DNA of 19,588 nucleotides from Spirochaetota bacterium (GTDB lineage Bacteria > Spirochaetota > JAGLSM01). The stretch is taken from positions 1-19,588 of the forward strand of contig JAGLSM010000001.1 in assembly GCA_023135745.1 (NCBI GenBank). Reading direction: 5' to 3'. Under the pieces are notes generated by a model. It saw nothing but the letters and a program-made list of their open reading frames with translations. It was not told the DNA's origin and made no database searches. Positions 1 through 8,597 of the stretch are shown piece by piece. The position numbers were made by a program, and so were the translations under genes. Positions within the stretch are counted from its first letter, which is position 1. Each line of letters opens with the position of its first letter.

Positions 1-178
1 TGCCTTCACTTATTTCTTCAAGTCCCGCAATCATTCTAAGAGTTGTAGACTTTCCACACCCAGAAGGTCCAACCAGAATTACAAATTCCTTATCACCGAC
101 ATCTAAATTAACATCAGATACTGCCTTAACATCACCCTCAAATACTTTACTGATATTTTTTAATATTACTCTTGCCAT
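1..178 (-). CDS. Sugar-type ABC transporter ATPase (UgpC/MalK/MsmK-like), N-terminal part only
   Basis: Only the first 59 codons lie in the window; the gene runs off the left edge. The translation begins [15 protein letters not shown] and carries a complete Walker A motif, GPSGCGKST, followed by [12 protein letters not shown]. This is the hallmark start of the ATPase subunit of carbohydrate importers (MalK/UgpC/MsmK). Such subunits power uptake of sugars or glycerol-3-phosphate, and one ATPase often serves several permeases. The start is well set: GGAGG sits six bases before the ATG. It follows accD by 28 bases on the same strand and could be co-transcribed with it. The substrate cannot be told from this fragment, and the C-terminal regulatory domain that defines the MalK group is not visible. 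Confidence 0.88.
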   Translation of the reverse strand, partial: MARVILKNISKVFEGDVKAVSDVNLDVGDKEFVILVGPSGCGKSTTLRMIAGLEEISEG

Positions 179-206
179 AAAACGCCTCCAGATTCAGACT
201 TGTGTA

Positions 207-1052
207 TTAATTATTAAAGAATTGCAAAAATTCCGCAATTTTACTTTTTAGATTTTTTCTTTCAACTATTATGTCAACAAAACCGTGATCAAGCAGGAAT
301 TCAGACTGTTGAAACCCGTCAGGGAGTTTTTGTCTGATTGTCTGTTCTATAACTCTGGGACCGGCAAAACCAATTAATGCACCGGGTTCAGCTATTATTA
401 TATCTCCCAGGGAGGCATAACTGGCTGTAACTCCGCCGGTAGTCGGGTGAGTAATCAAAGAAATGAACGGCAGTCCCTCAGAATCCATTTTGGCAAGCCA
501 TGCGCTTGTTTTTGCCATCTGCATAAGTGATAGAATACCTTCATGCATTCTTGCACCGCCTGAGCAGGATACAATGATTAATGGTGTCTTATTTTTTAAG
601 GAACGGTCAATTGAGCGGCATATTTTTTCGCCTACTACAGTTCCCATACTGCCGCCGAGGAATGAAAAGTCCATGACAGCCAGTTCAACAGTGTTGTCAT
701 GAATTTTAGCTGTGCCGCAGACAATAGCTTCGATACTTCCTGTTCTATTTTCAGTGGCTGTAAGTTTTGCGTTATATGGACCTTTTGAATCTACAAATTC
801 AAGCGGATCTTTTGATCTAATATTATGATCGTGTTCTATAAAGGAATTTTCATCACAAAGAAGATCCACTCTCTCTCTAACATTCAATTTCTGATGGAAT
901 CCGCAATTAGGGCATACCTTAAGGTTGGATGCCCAGTCTTTGTTGTATACTACCCCGCCGCAGCTGTCGCATTTTGTCCAGACTTCTTTCTGGTCAGAAT
1001 CCTTGTTTTTTGAGGCAAGGACTGTATATTTTGGTTTACTAAACCACGCCAT
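207..1052 (-). CDS. accD: Acetyl-CoA carboxylase carboxyltransferase subunit beta (AccD)
   Basis: AccD pairs with AccA to move the carboxyl group from carboxybiotin-BCCP to acetyl-CoA, giving malonyl-CoA for fatty acid synthesis in the cytoplasm. The 281-residue product has the N-terminal zinc ribbon, Cys28-x2-Cys31-x15-Cys47-x2-Cys50, with the spacing of E. coli AccD. The crotonase-fold carboxyltransferase domain follows, with SCSGGARMHEG (oxyanion-hole glycines), THPTTGGVTASYA and AEPGALIGFAGPRV. Length is normal. I chose the ATG at 1052, giving MAWFSKPKYT, over a GTG at 1064: the GTG lies inside the GTGAG that works as ribosome-binding site for the ATG. accA is not adjacent. The ABC ATPase start follows after 28 bases. 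No convincing promoter was seen in the 118 bases upstream. Confidence 0.97.
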   Translation of the reverse strand: MAWFSKPKYTVLASKNKDSDQKEVWTKCDSCGGVVYNKDWASNLKVCPNCGFHQKLNVRERVDLLCDENSFIEHDHNIRSKDPLEFVDSKGPYNAKLTATENRTGSIEAIVCGTAKIHDNTVELAVMDFSFLGGSMGTVVGEKICRSIDRSLKNKTPLIIVSCSGGARMHEGILSLMQMAKTSAWLAKMDSEGLPFISLITHPTTGGVTASYASLGDIIIAEPGALIGFAGPRVIEQTIRQKLPDGFQQSEFLLDHGFVDIIVERKNLKSKIAEFLQFFNN

Positions 1053-1170
1053 ATAAAAACTCACTTTTAATCATATTGTGATTCTATCACATACAAAATA
1101 ATAATGGTATAAAAATCATACTTTTTTTATAAAATTCCAACTTAAAAAAGACGGAAAATTTTACATTAAT

Positions 1171-3657
1171 TTATTTTAAATCAATAAGTTCAAATATTTG
1201 AACCGGTTTATTTTTACCTTTAACCCTTACAAGGTCAAGTTCGCGTACAATTACATTCGATTTAACCTGTTCATAAGTTGCTTCCGAGATAATTATATTG
1301 GTTTTATAGTACTTATTAATACTTTCAAGCCTTGATCCAAGGTTTACTCCGTCCCCTATCAGGGTGTAATCCATTCTCACCTCCGACCCCATATTACCGA
1401 CAAGCATTCCAGCCGTATTTATTCCAATACCTATGTTAAGAGGTCTTTTTAAGCGTGTTTCTTTATTAAAGATGTTAAGTTCATTCATCATTTCAACGGC
1501 AGCTGAACATGCAAGGAGGGCATGTTTCTTATGAGGAAGCGGCGCTCCCCAGAATGCCATTATCGCGTCACCTATGTATTTATCAAGAGTACCAAGGTGA
1601 TTCCTTACTATAACATTGGTCATTTTAGATAAATACTTGTTCAGTAAGTTTACAAGCGCGTCAGGCGCCATTCCTTCAGATATGGTTGTAAAGCCTCTGA
1701 TATCGGAAAAAAGTACTGTAAGTTCCCGGATTTCGCCGCCGAGTTTGATTTTTGAAGGATCTTTGAGTATCTGGTTGACTACATCTTCACTGACATACTT
1801 TCCAAACTGGTTTTTGAGGAATTTCTTTTCTTTTTCTTCGACTACAACCTTGTAAACGGAAGTGGAAAGGAATATCAGAAAAATGCTTACTATTGGCATT
1901 GTTATATTTACAATGTAATTGTTGTTGTACAGTATTATTGAGAGAAATGAAGCAATAATAAAAAATCCGAGAGCAATAAGCCCTCCCTTAAGAATATTGA
2001 ACCGGGGTAGAAGTATTCCCAGCAGTATGCCTATTATGATTACCATCAGGTAGTTGATGGATTTCGGAATCTGATACATGAAATTGCGGGTGACGATTGT
2101 ATTTAAAGCATTAGCCATTACCTCTACTCCGAACATATTGCCCATTGGGGTGTGTCTTCTATCTGATATTACATCGGAAGATTCAACAGCTGTTGAAAAT
2201 AATCCGACCATGAATATTTTACCGCTTAAATCCTGCAGTTTATATTTATCAAAAAAACTGTAAGATGATATCTCAGGGTGTTCCACAAATGTATTTGGCC
2301 CGCCTATATATGTTATCTTCATTCTGCCGGCATTATCTATTGGTATTTTAATATCTTTTTTTTCAATATTGACGAGTCTTCCGAATACGTTTTTTGTTTT
2401 GATATGGGCTTTTTTTAACAGTATGTATTTACCTTCTTTTATTTCAACGTTTTTCATCGGAACATTTAAATATTTCATAGCCAGTAAAAGAACAACAGAA
2501 GGATACCATCTTTTAGGGTAGTCCTTTATTTTGTACTGTGCTATTAGCCTAATATTCCTGGTAATTTCGTCAGAATCAAATGTGATGCTTGCATGTCCGG
2601 ATCCGGTAACGTTTTTAAGAAATTCAGGAAGAGGCAGTTCAACATCAGGAGAGTAGATCAAATCGCCCTTGTGATTTTTTTTTGCGCTGAACGCGAATTT
2701 CTGGATTAATTTTAACCTTTCTTTGAAATCAGTCTGTTTAGTTTTCATTACAGTATCTTTAAGTATGTAGTCTATGTAAACGGCACTATGTCTTGAAAAT
2801 GATTTTTCCAGAACCATGTCATTTTCCGGTTTCTTATGGGATATGAAAAAAACATCATAAAGTATTGCAGCCGGATATTTTAGTTTGGAGGTAATATTTA
2901 AAACGGCAAGTTTATCTTTATTGATGATTCTTTTTCGGAGTTTGGGCATATAAACTTCTGAGACTCTAATTTTCTGATTGTAAATATTTCTCCATTTTTG
3001 AACTGAAGGTTTTAAAGCTTTTCTGATTTTTATCTCTATGGGGAATTTTGAGGCGTTTATTCCAGGGTTAATAAAAATATTTTCTGTGCCATCTTTTTTA
3101 ATTTTCGTTACAGCAAAATAATATTTGCCGTTTTTAAAAATGAGAACGTTATTAAAAACCTGGCTGGAATCACTTTTAACAGTTTTAAGAAATTTAGCTT
3201 TTTTAAGGTCATCAGTATTTTTTATTGGCTGTTCTGAAATATATATCTTGAAAAAACTGTTTTTTCCGGGTTTGCGGTTTGTAACCCACCAGTTTAAAGA
3301 TACAGAGACCTGTCCCTTTTCAAATTTATTAAGAGCTTCGGTGTAAATACTTCTTTTCCAGGGGAATTGGCCAAAGATAGTTCTGGATTCATCATCTATC
3401 ATAATAATTGAAATATCAGGGGATTTTCCAATCCGCTTTTTCTTTAGTACCACGTCTTTTTGAATTTTTTTGTCAAATTCACGGGCATATCGTATATCAG
3501 ATCGAGCATTGAGAAATATCAGCTCAACATTTTCAAATAGCGGGATGTATTGAAATATTCCAATGACGAGAAGAGAAACTGTTATACTGACTATCAGGCC
3601 CAGGATGATTTTATTTTTTAATTTATCTTTTAGTTTTTCCAGTAAAATCTGAAACAT
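1171..3657 (-). CDS. CHASE2-domain class III adenylate cyclase, membrane-bound
   Basis: An 828-residue sensor cyclase predicted to make cAMP from ATP in response to an extracytoplasmic signal. Order: transmembrane helix about 17-38; CHASE2 sensor about 45-525 (DISIIMIDDES, FGQFPWKR at 96-102, AILYDVFFISHKKPEND at 264-280, IFMVGLFSTA); three helices about 535-602; cyclase domain about 640-828. The catalytic set looks complete: metal aspartates D652 (LFSDIRGFT) and D697 (KYIGD), adenine-selecting K693 and T765 (DYTLIGD), and transition-state N772 and R776 (VNLGSR). The Lys-Thr pair is the class IIIb pattern, favouring adenylate over guanylate cyclase. About 130 residues (roughly 118-250) separate the PWKR helix from the YDVFF strand, more than in ordinary CHASE2 domains. 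AAAGGA six bases before the ATG supports the start. It appears monocistronic, with a promoter at 3706-3734. Confidence 0.93.
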   Translation of the reverse strand: MFQILLEKLKDKLKNKIILGLIVSITVSLLVIGIFQYIPLFENVELIFLNARSDIRYAREFDKKIQKDVVLKKKRIGKSPDISIIMIDDESRTIFGQFPWKRSIYTEALNKFEKGQVSVSLNWWVTNRKPGKNSFFKIYISEQPIKNTDDLKKAKFLKTVKSDSSQVFNNVLIFKNGKYYFAVTKIKKDGTENIFINPGINASKFPIEIKIRKALKPSVQKWRNIYNQKIRVSEVYMPKLRKRIINKDKLAVLNITSKLKYPAAILYDVFFISHKKPENDMVLEKSFSRHSAVYIDYILKDTVMKTKQTDFKERLKLIQKFAFSAKKNHKGDLIYSPDVELPLPEFLKNVTGSGHASITFDSDEITRNIRLIAQYKIKDYPKRWYPSVVLLLAMKYLNVPMKNVEIKEGKYILLKKAHIKTKNVFGRLVNIEKKDIKIPIDNAGRMKITYIGGPNTFVEHPEISSYSFFDKYKLQDLSGKIFMVGLFSTAVESSDVISDRRHTPMGNMFGVEVMANALNTIVTRNFMYQIPKSINYLMVIIIGILLGILLPRFNILKGGLIALGFFIIASFLSIILYNNNYIVNITMPIVSIFLIFLSTSVYKVVVEEKEKKFLKNQFGKYVSEDVVNQILKDPSKIKLGGEIRELTVLFSDIRGFTTISEGMAPDALVNLLNKYLSKMTNVIVRNHLGTLDKYIGDAIMAFWGAPLPHKKHALLACSAAVEMMNELNIFNKETRLKRPLNIGIGINTAGMLVGNMGSEVRMDYTLIGDGVNLGSRLESINKYYKTNIIISEATYEQVKSNVIVRELDLVRVKGKNKPVQIFELIDLK

Positions 3658-3705
3658 ATGAATTCCTTTTGAGAAGTTTTAAATACTTCATTATGATTAA
3701 GAAAG

Positions 3706-3734
3706 ATGATACATGCATATTAATATTGTGTAAA
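3706..3734 (-). promoter_or_regulatory. Predicted sigma-70 promoter of the adenylate cyclase gene
   Basis: TTTACA (3729-3734) and TATCAT (3706-3711) are separated by 17 bases; each matches the consensus at five of six positions. The implied start near 3699 gives a leader of about 40 bases ending in the AAAGGA ribosome-binding site. Found by eye only. Confidence 0.5.
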
Positions 3735-3769
3735 GAGAAATAACACAGGGTTATAGAGCCATTGCCTGA

Positions 3770-4061
3770 CCTAACCCCCTTATTCCCCCTTCCCTTGTTC
3801 GCTTCGCAGGGAAGGGGGAAACAGACAACAAGCTTGTTTGTTCTTGAGTCTTTTCCAGAGAATCTTCTCATAATCTGTCATTTTAGTGCGTAGTTTTTTT
3901 GCAAACGCTTGTTTTTGCCTATTGATCTTCTGTCCACGAATAATATTACTCATACTCTTATTGATTAAGAAATAGCTTAATAAGTTCTAAAAAAATGCTC
4001 GATATTAATTTTCAATGTTCCCCTTCCCTGCGAAGCGAGCAAGGGAAGGGATAGGGTTAGG
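3770..4061. repeat. MITE-like element: palindrome-bearing terminal inverted repeats around about 200 bp of non-coding DNA
   Basis: Most of the 441-base gap between the cyclase and the FlaA-like gene (3658-4098) is taken up by this structure. The left end (3770-3818) starts CCTAACCCCC and holds a perfect 11-bp stem, CCCCCTTCCCT (3785-3795) against AGGGAAGGGGG (3808-3818), around the loop TGTTCGCTTCGC. The right end (4021-4061) is an inverted copy: stem CCCTTCCCT/AGGGAAGGG (4021-4029, 4042-4050), then ATAGGGTTAGG. The interior (3819-4020) is AT-rich, carries a 12-bp AACAAGCTTGTT palindrome, and shows no credible gene. Reading frames crossing it lack family features. No clear target-site duplication was seen. 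The right-hand hairpin may end or protect transcripts from the FlaA-like gene. Confidence 0.6.
4021..4050 (-). terminator. Strong GC hairpin just after the FlaA-like gene; possible terminator or mRNA-stabilising structure
   Basis: Read on the minus strand, CCCTTCCCT and AGGGAAGGG form a 9-bp stem, extended by GC/GC pairs with one bulged T, starting about 50 bases after the stop at 4099. No T-run follows directly, so intrinsic termination is doubtful. It is also the right end of the MITE-like element. Confidence 0.35.
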
Positions 4062-4098
4062 TAAGATATGAAGACCATATGTGATTACCCTGCCGGTT

Positions 4099-5391
4099 TC
4101 ACTTCCACATTTTTTCGTATTTCATTCCTTCATAAAAGAAAGTGCCTCTGTCTTCTACAATAGCCAGATTGTCAAAGCCCAGCAGCATGGTTTTTATTCT
4201 GTAATTCTTTTTTGGTTTAATTATGAATTCAAGTAATTGAAGGCCCTTATCATCAGTTATATACTTTGTTTTTTGTATTACCCAATATGGTATGGTGACG
4301 TAGATTTTACGCCATCCGGTGAAGTTAATATCTCCGAATTTCAGCATATAGTACTGCTTTTTCATGTTTCGTACAATAAGGTATACCGACTCCCCTCTTC
4401 CGCCGCCTTTTATTGAAAGAATGATTTTACGGCATATTGCTGTCCGGATATATTTTCTAAACCTGAGTATGAAATGGTTTGATCCCGATTTATTAAGATC
4501 AGCTTTTATTTGAAGGTAATCTGTGGAAAATTTTTGTTTTAAAGCAGGATTATACTGTTTGAGACTGATGGTTTTATTGGTAAAACCGACAAATCTGTAC
4601 CGGAAGAGTTTGAATGTATCGGCATTAAAATCGAGGAGTTTTTTATAGGTCCAGAATTCCCAGTAGTTTTTCAGGTTGCGTTTTATACGGCTTACTGCCA
4701 GGTTTGTAAGATGATAAAGTGATTTTCTGCGTCTTCCTGCTATGTTGTCGAGTATGATGATTTTAACGAGCCATAGTTTTTGATAGCGGAATGAAAATGG
4801 TTTTGATAACATTTGCCGCTGGGGTATGGCTTTTGAAAGCCTGTACCAGCCGGAAAATGTGCTTCTCCCAAAATCAAGGGTGTAGTGTTTTCCTGATGCA
4901 TCTTTGTAGACCATCTTGAACAGCATGGGTTTTCCTGCTCCGTGAGCCCAGAATTCCAGACTTTCGGACCAGAGAGGAAGTAGTATTGGTTTTTTAAAAA
5001 TGATATGCACTGCGTTAAGCGCCTTTCTTTTAAATGAAAAAGAAAAACGTGTGATGAATTTAATGTTCGGAAAGGCAACGCTGATTTGTCCTTCCGGTTT
5101 TATTTGTCTGACAGACGAGTATTTAGGCTGATAAAACGAAGTGCCTTTTATGTAAAAGTCGCTGCTGAACCTGGAGAGTATTTTATACTGGGTGTCAGAG
5201 TCATGAATCGATTTAAATTCAGCAGGTTTGTTAATGATTCGTATTTTTGGAGTATTCTTGTAAATATTGTAATACAGTATCCCGAATGCGGCTGAAGTTA
5301 ATAAGATTTGAAAAAACAGCATGGAAAACAGAGCTTTTAAGGTTAATTTGATGCGGCGTATACTCATTTGTAATTCTTCAGGGATGCTCAT
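4099..5391 (-). CDS. Membrane-anchored protein with two FlaA-like (spirochaete flagellar sheath) domains
   Basis: A 430-residue protein with one N-terminal hydrophobic helix (about 16-40), then two copies of the fold found in spirochaete flagellar filament outer-layer protein FlaA. The first copy (about 130-235) has LEFWAHGAG...LDFGRSTFSGWYRL. The second (about 322-415) has LSIKGGG...LKFGDINFTGWRKIYVTIP, a Q-x-K segment and FDNLAIVED, close to the FlaA pattern of fG-x-NF-GW-k-x-IP ending in a FDdL strand. FlaA normally coats periplasmic flagella. Here there is no typical cleavable signal and no flagellar gene nearby, so a flagellar role is only inference; a periplasmic, sugar-binding-like fold is an alternative. 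AGGG seven bases before the ATG supports the start; Met9 is a weaker alternative. It is the last gene of the ABC-exporter cluster, 85 bases after the lipoprotein gene. Confidence 0.72.
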   Translation of the reverse strand: MSIPEELQMSIRRIKLTLKALFSMLFFQILLTSAAFGILYYNIYKNTPKIRIINKPAEFKSIHDSDTQYKILSRFSSDFYIKGTSFYQPKYSSVRQIKPEGQISVAFPNIKFITRFSFSFKRKALNAVHIIFKKPILLPLWSESLEFWAHGAGKPMLFKMVYKDASGKHYTLDFGRSTFSGWYRLSKAIPQRQMLSKPFSFRYQKLWLVKIIILDNIAGRRRKSLYHLTNLAVSRIKRNLKNYWEFWTYKKLLDFNADTFKLFRYRFVGFTNKTISLKQYNPALKQKFSTDYLQIKADLNKSGSNHFILRFRKYIRTAICRKIILSIKGGGRGESVYLIVRNMKKQYYMLKFGDINFTGWRKIYVTIPYWVIQKTKYITDDKGLQLLEFIIKPKKNYRIKTMLLGFDNLAIVEDRGTFFYEGMKYEKMWK

Positions 5392-5476
5392 TGATATTCC
5401 CTTGGATATTTTTTAATTCCATCTTTGATTTTCAATTTTTTCCCGTCAGGTTTTAAATATTAAACACAATAGATGG

Positions 5477-7243
5477 TTAATTTCTATACTTTACCTTTTT
5501 ATAGAGATACCTTGCAATTCCCGCAAGTATCAGCATCGCGAAAAATGAAGTTAAAAACAGCAGAACCAGGTCATAACTTGAAGCTTCCCCTGAAAAAGGA
5601 TCGTAGTTAGTTATCGGTTTGTTCAGAATAAGAGAAAAGCGTATTGCATGTTTTGTGTTCTTGTAGAAATAACATAAGGAAATGCGGTTAACAATATTAA
5701 TCAGCTGTGTGAATGGACTTATATTTTGTCTTGTAATATTGTCGAATGAGCTTGCTATATTTTTGTAGAGTTTATTTACGGATAATGATGCATAATATTT
5801 AACGGGATAAGGTTTCAAGACGCTGTAAACGTGCTGTCCTGATGTATAATAGAGACTCCTGCCCTTTGTTTTCTCATAATCAAGAACGCTTGACAGCCTT
5901 GGCGAAATCAATATGTATTCTTTATAGGGCTTAAAAAACAGAAAACCCGGAATACCGCAGCGTATCAGTGAAAAGGTATAATAGGTATTCTTTGGCAATC
6001 TTACTCTTTTAAAAGGTATTCTAAAACGTGAGAGATGTTTATAAATGTGGTTTAATATACTTGCAGCGTAATCCTTTGATTTCATTTCGAGAAGGACAAG
6101 CCCTTTTATACTTTCAAAAAAGTTTATTTTATGAGATAAAAGTGAAAAGTTAGAAAGCTTATCTATTTTGAGCGCGATTCTCCCGGTCATACCGGAAATA
6201 ACTTCTTTTTCAATTTCAAGTCCGTCAAGCATTCTTTCAAAAATGGATTTTTTTCCGCCCAAAAGAGTGGACAGCAGTCCGCCGATTTTGCCCAGGTTCC
6301 TGTTTGCCTGTTTGAGAATCCGTGGTTTTATTTCATTTTTCCAGAGATCCGCAAAGTTTAAAGACATTACAAATGATAACAGTCCCGGTTTTCCTGCGAA
6401 TTCTGACAGCCCTTTTCCGGAATATGACCTGATATATTTATAGGGGTTTATTTTTTGTTTTGAGAGTAATTTAAATATAAAAGAAGCCAGCGGGTCGTGT
6501 AGAACCTTTGATGTTAAAGTAATATCTATCCGTGATTTTAAAATGTTAATCGATGATTCAACAGGATAAGTAATTCGTGGAATAAAAGGAAGATTAATTA
6601 GCGTTTTTGAATCTTTGTTTAACCACAAGTTTAATAAAGAGGCTTTTTTACCGGAAGATGCGATCCATTTTTTAAATCCTTCAGACAGCTTTTTTTTACT
6701 GCTGATTATTCCCGACAGAATAAAGACCCTTTTTTTGGTTATGAGTACTCTTGTTATTTTTGTATTAATCTTCTGTTTTAAGCTCTTTTTATTGTTCTTA
6801 GCGCTGTCAGGCTTAATGATCTGCAGTATTGATTCAGGGAATTGTTTAAAAAATTGTTCTGCCTTTAAAGAGGATTTAACCGGTATCGATAAGTACAATC
6901 CGTTTTTAAATACCGCCGCTAATACAGGTTTTTTTATTGAAAAACCGTATTCTGATAGTTTTTCCGCGTTGAGAAGATCGATCTTTAATTGGTTTTTGAT
7001 GTTTCCAAAAAGTTTATTTTTGATTCCTGACGCGTCGCTTTTTGAAAAAAAAGATGCCAAAACAGAAAAAGAGTTTTTTATAAATTTTTCGTATGAATGA
7101 GTGATAATTGCTGCTGCCGGTTGATGGTCAAGAAAAGCGTAATCATATGAATCTGTAAGCAGTTTTTCATCTGAACTACAGCCGGACAGCAATAAGACAA
7201 GGATCAATAAAAAGGATAAAAACAAACTCCGTATAATCTTCAT
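5477..7243 (-). CDS. Large lipoprotein with a C-terminal membrane helix, unknown function
   Basis: A 588-residue protein with a lipoprotein signal (LLLSGC, lipidated Cys22) and, unusually, a C-terminal transmembrane helix (about 558-578) followed by the basic tail RYLYKKVKYRN. The body would therefore lie in the periplasm, fixed at both ends. It has no enzyme motif I recognise. Its alternation of hydrophobic strands and Lys-rich loops, and a GLEIEKEVISGMTGRIALKI segment, faintly recall DUF3352-type periplasmic proteins; this is a weak impression. It starts one base after the ABC permease stop, and its ribosome-binding site (AAGGAAG) lies inside the last permease codons, so translation is probably coupled. 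That makes it a likely accessory or substrate partner of the exporter. Confidence 0.75.
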   Translation of the reverse strand: MKIIRSLFLSFLLILVLLLSGCSSDEKLLTDSYDYAFLDHQPAAAIITHSYEKFIKNSFSVLASFFSKSDASGIKNKLFGNIKNQLKIDLLNAEKLSEYGFSIKKPVLAAVFKNGLYLSIPVKSSLKAEQFFKQFPESILQIIKPDSAKNNKKSLKQKINTKITRVLITKKRVFILSGIISSKKKLSEGFKKWIASSGKKASLLNLWLNKDSKTLINLPFIPRITYPVESSINILKSRIDITLTSKVLHDPLASFIFKLLSKQKINPYKYIRSYSGKGLSEFAGKPGLLSFVMSLNFADLWKNEIKPRILKQANRNLGKIGGLLSTLLGGKKSIFERMLDGLEIEKEVISGMTGRIALKIDKLSNFSLLSHKINFFESIKGLVLLEMKSKDYAASILNHIYKHLSRFRIPFKRVRLPKNTYYTFSLIRCGIPGFLFFKPYKEYILISPRLSSVLDYEKTKGRSLYYTSGQHVYSVLKPYPVKYYASLSVNKLYKNIASSFDNITRQNISPFTQLINIVNRISLCYFYKNTKHAIRFSLILNKPITNYDPFSGEASSYDLVLLFLTSFFAMLILAGIARYLYKKVKYRN

Positions 7244-7244
7244 T

Positions 7245-8546
7245 TTACTTCCTTACCGCTTTGGAAATATCGATTCTTGAGGCAATAAGGGCCGGAAAAT
7301 ACGCGGCAAGTATTGAAGTTATAACCGAGCCTGCGAGAAGGACAAACGGCAGAAAAAATGATATGGGAAAAAGGACATCCAGAGACGGAAAAACCGGCGG
7401 CAGAACATCCTTGACAAGAGACCATGTCAGGCGTACCAGAAAGATACCAAGCGTGATACCCATAAGTCCTGAGACAGTGCCGCCGATTGAGGCTTCTGAT
7501 AAAAACAGAGCGGATATATACCGTCTTGAAGCTCCGAAGGACCGGAACAAGCCGATCTCCATTCTGCGCTGACTGACAATAACCGTAAAGGCGTTAAATA
7601 TACTGACAGCAGCGATGAATATTATTATCAGCGAAAATAAGCCTAGCAGGAAGGTTACAAGAAGAATCAGGTTGCTTATTTTTTTATGAGCATGGACGGT
7701 GTAACCGTTTTTTTCAATTGTATCTGAAATTTTAGAAACCTTGTCGGAACTGCGGGCCAGGACATAGCAGCTTGAATACCGCGGTTTTTTAAAGCCTGCA
7801 ATGAATCTCTTATTGTAGATTTTGACATAATCAAGAGGCATTACAAGTCCCAGCATTTCGGACTTTGTTGTAAATCCTACTACCCTGCACGGGACTCTGA
7901 TTCCCTTTTTACCGCGTTCTCTCAAGAGTGTTGATTGTCCCAGGATGAGGTTGAATCTTAAGCCTAGAAGCGCTTTTTCTGATAGTTTCGGCAGGTTCTG
8001 GGCGGAAGCAAATCCGGAGTTGTAGATATCAAGAATATGACGTGAAATAAGTACAGGTATCGGCCAGGATTTGCGGCTGAAAGAAACATTTTTTAATCTT
8101 ATATCGTTTTTAATCAGGGTTTCCGGCGCTCCTGACATTATCAAATCGGTTCTATATCCCCTTCTGTAACGTGCGCCCGGAAGTATGGAAGAAAATGATA
8201 TAACAGCGGAAATCGGAAACATGACATTCATTATCGGGTAAACTTTTCGTACTCCCGGGATAGCTTTGAATGAGTCAATTGCTTCCTCAGAGATAGTTGC
8301 CGATTTCATAAAGGAAGGCTGACCAAATCTGAAAATGCCCAGGGAAAGTTCTGTAGTCCTGACACGAAGCATGTTGACCGGAAGCTTCTGCATTGTCTTG
8401 CTGGTGATCAGACTGTTTAATCCGGTACCTACTGTAATAAAAAAATAAAGGGATCCTATTCCTATTACAATTCCTATGCTCGCAAAGAAATTCCTGAAAA
8501 AGTTCCGTTTAAGATTTGTTAAAAGTATAATTAAAAAATTTTTCAT
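7245..8546 (-). CDS. ABC transporter permease, FtsX/MacB/LolC family
   Basis: A 433-residue permease with the family layout: one N-terminal helix (about 20-40), a periplasmic domain of about 240 residues, then three C-terminal helices. The conserved cytoplasmic motif QRRMEIGLFRSFGASRRYI follows the second helix, and the protein ends AAYFPALIASRIDISKAVRK, both typical of FtsX-like permeases. MacB/LolCDE-type transporters work as mechanotransmitters that extract or push lipoproteins, toxins or peptides from the periplasmic side rather than moving solutes through a channel. The ATPase gene lies 51 bases upstream, and the downstream lipoprotein gene begins one base after this stop. Only one permease is present, so a homodimer (MacB/LolF style) is likely. 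Upstream ribosome-binding signal is weak. Confidence 0.93.
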   Translation of the reverse strand: MKNFLIILLTNLKRNFFRNFFASIGIVIGIGSLYFFITVGTGLNSLITSKTMQKLPVNMLRVRTTELSLGIFRFGQPSFMKSATISEEAIDSFKAIPGVRKVYPIMNVMFPISAVISFSSILPGARYRRGYRTDLIMSGAPETLIKNDIRLKNVSFSRKSWPIPVLISRHILDIYNSGFASAQNLPKLSEKALLGLRFNLILGQSTLLRERGKKGIRVPCRVVGFTTKSEMLGLVMPLDYVKIYNKRFIAGFKKPRYSSCYVLARSSDKVSKISDTIEKNGYTVHAHKKISNLILLVTFLLGLFSLIIIFIAAVSIFNAFTVIVSQRRMEIGLFRSFGASRRYISALFLSEASIGGTVSGLMGITLGIFLVRLTWSLVKDVLPPVFPSLDVLFPISFFLPFVLLAGSVITSILAAYFPALIASRIDISKAVRK

Positions 8547-8597
8547 GTTATTTTATGATCATCTTTTCCGACTGCCCAAATTACGGCACAGTGGATT

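Noticed and set aside
1053..1064. GTG start four codons earlier for accD
   Set aside because: The GTG is part of the GTGAG Shine-Dalgarno-like sequence for the ATG at 1052, which gives the expected N-terminus.
1120..1170. Intrinsic terminator after the cyclase gene
   Set aside because: Only a bulged, AT-only stem could be drawn, too weak to support.
3623..3871. 82-codon minus-strand frame crossing the left MITE-like end
   Set aside because: It overlaps the cyclase start and reads through the GC palindrome; the translation has no family features and the promoter and ribosome-binding site there belong to the cyclase.
6615..7100. 161-codon plus-strand frame opposite the lipoprotein gene
   Set aside because: Phe/Leu-rich composition is what antisense of Lys/Asn-rich coding DNA gives; no ribosome-binding site or recognisable motif.
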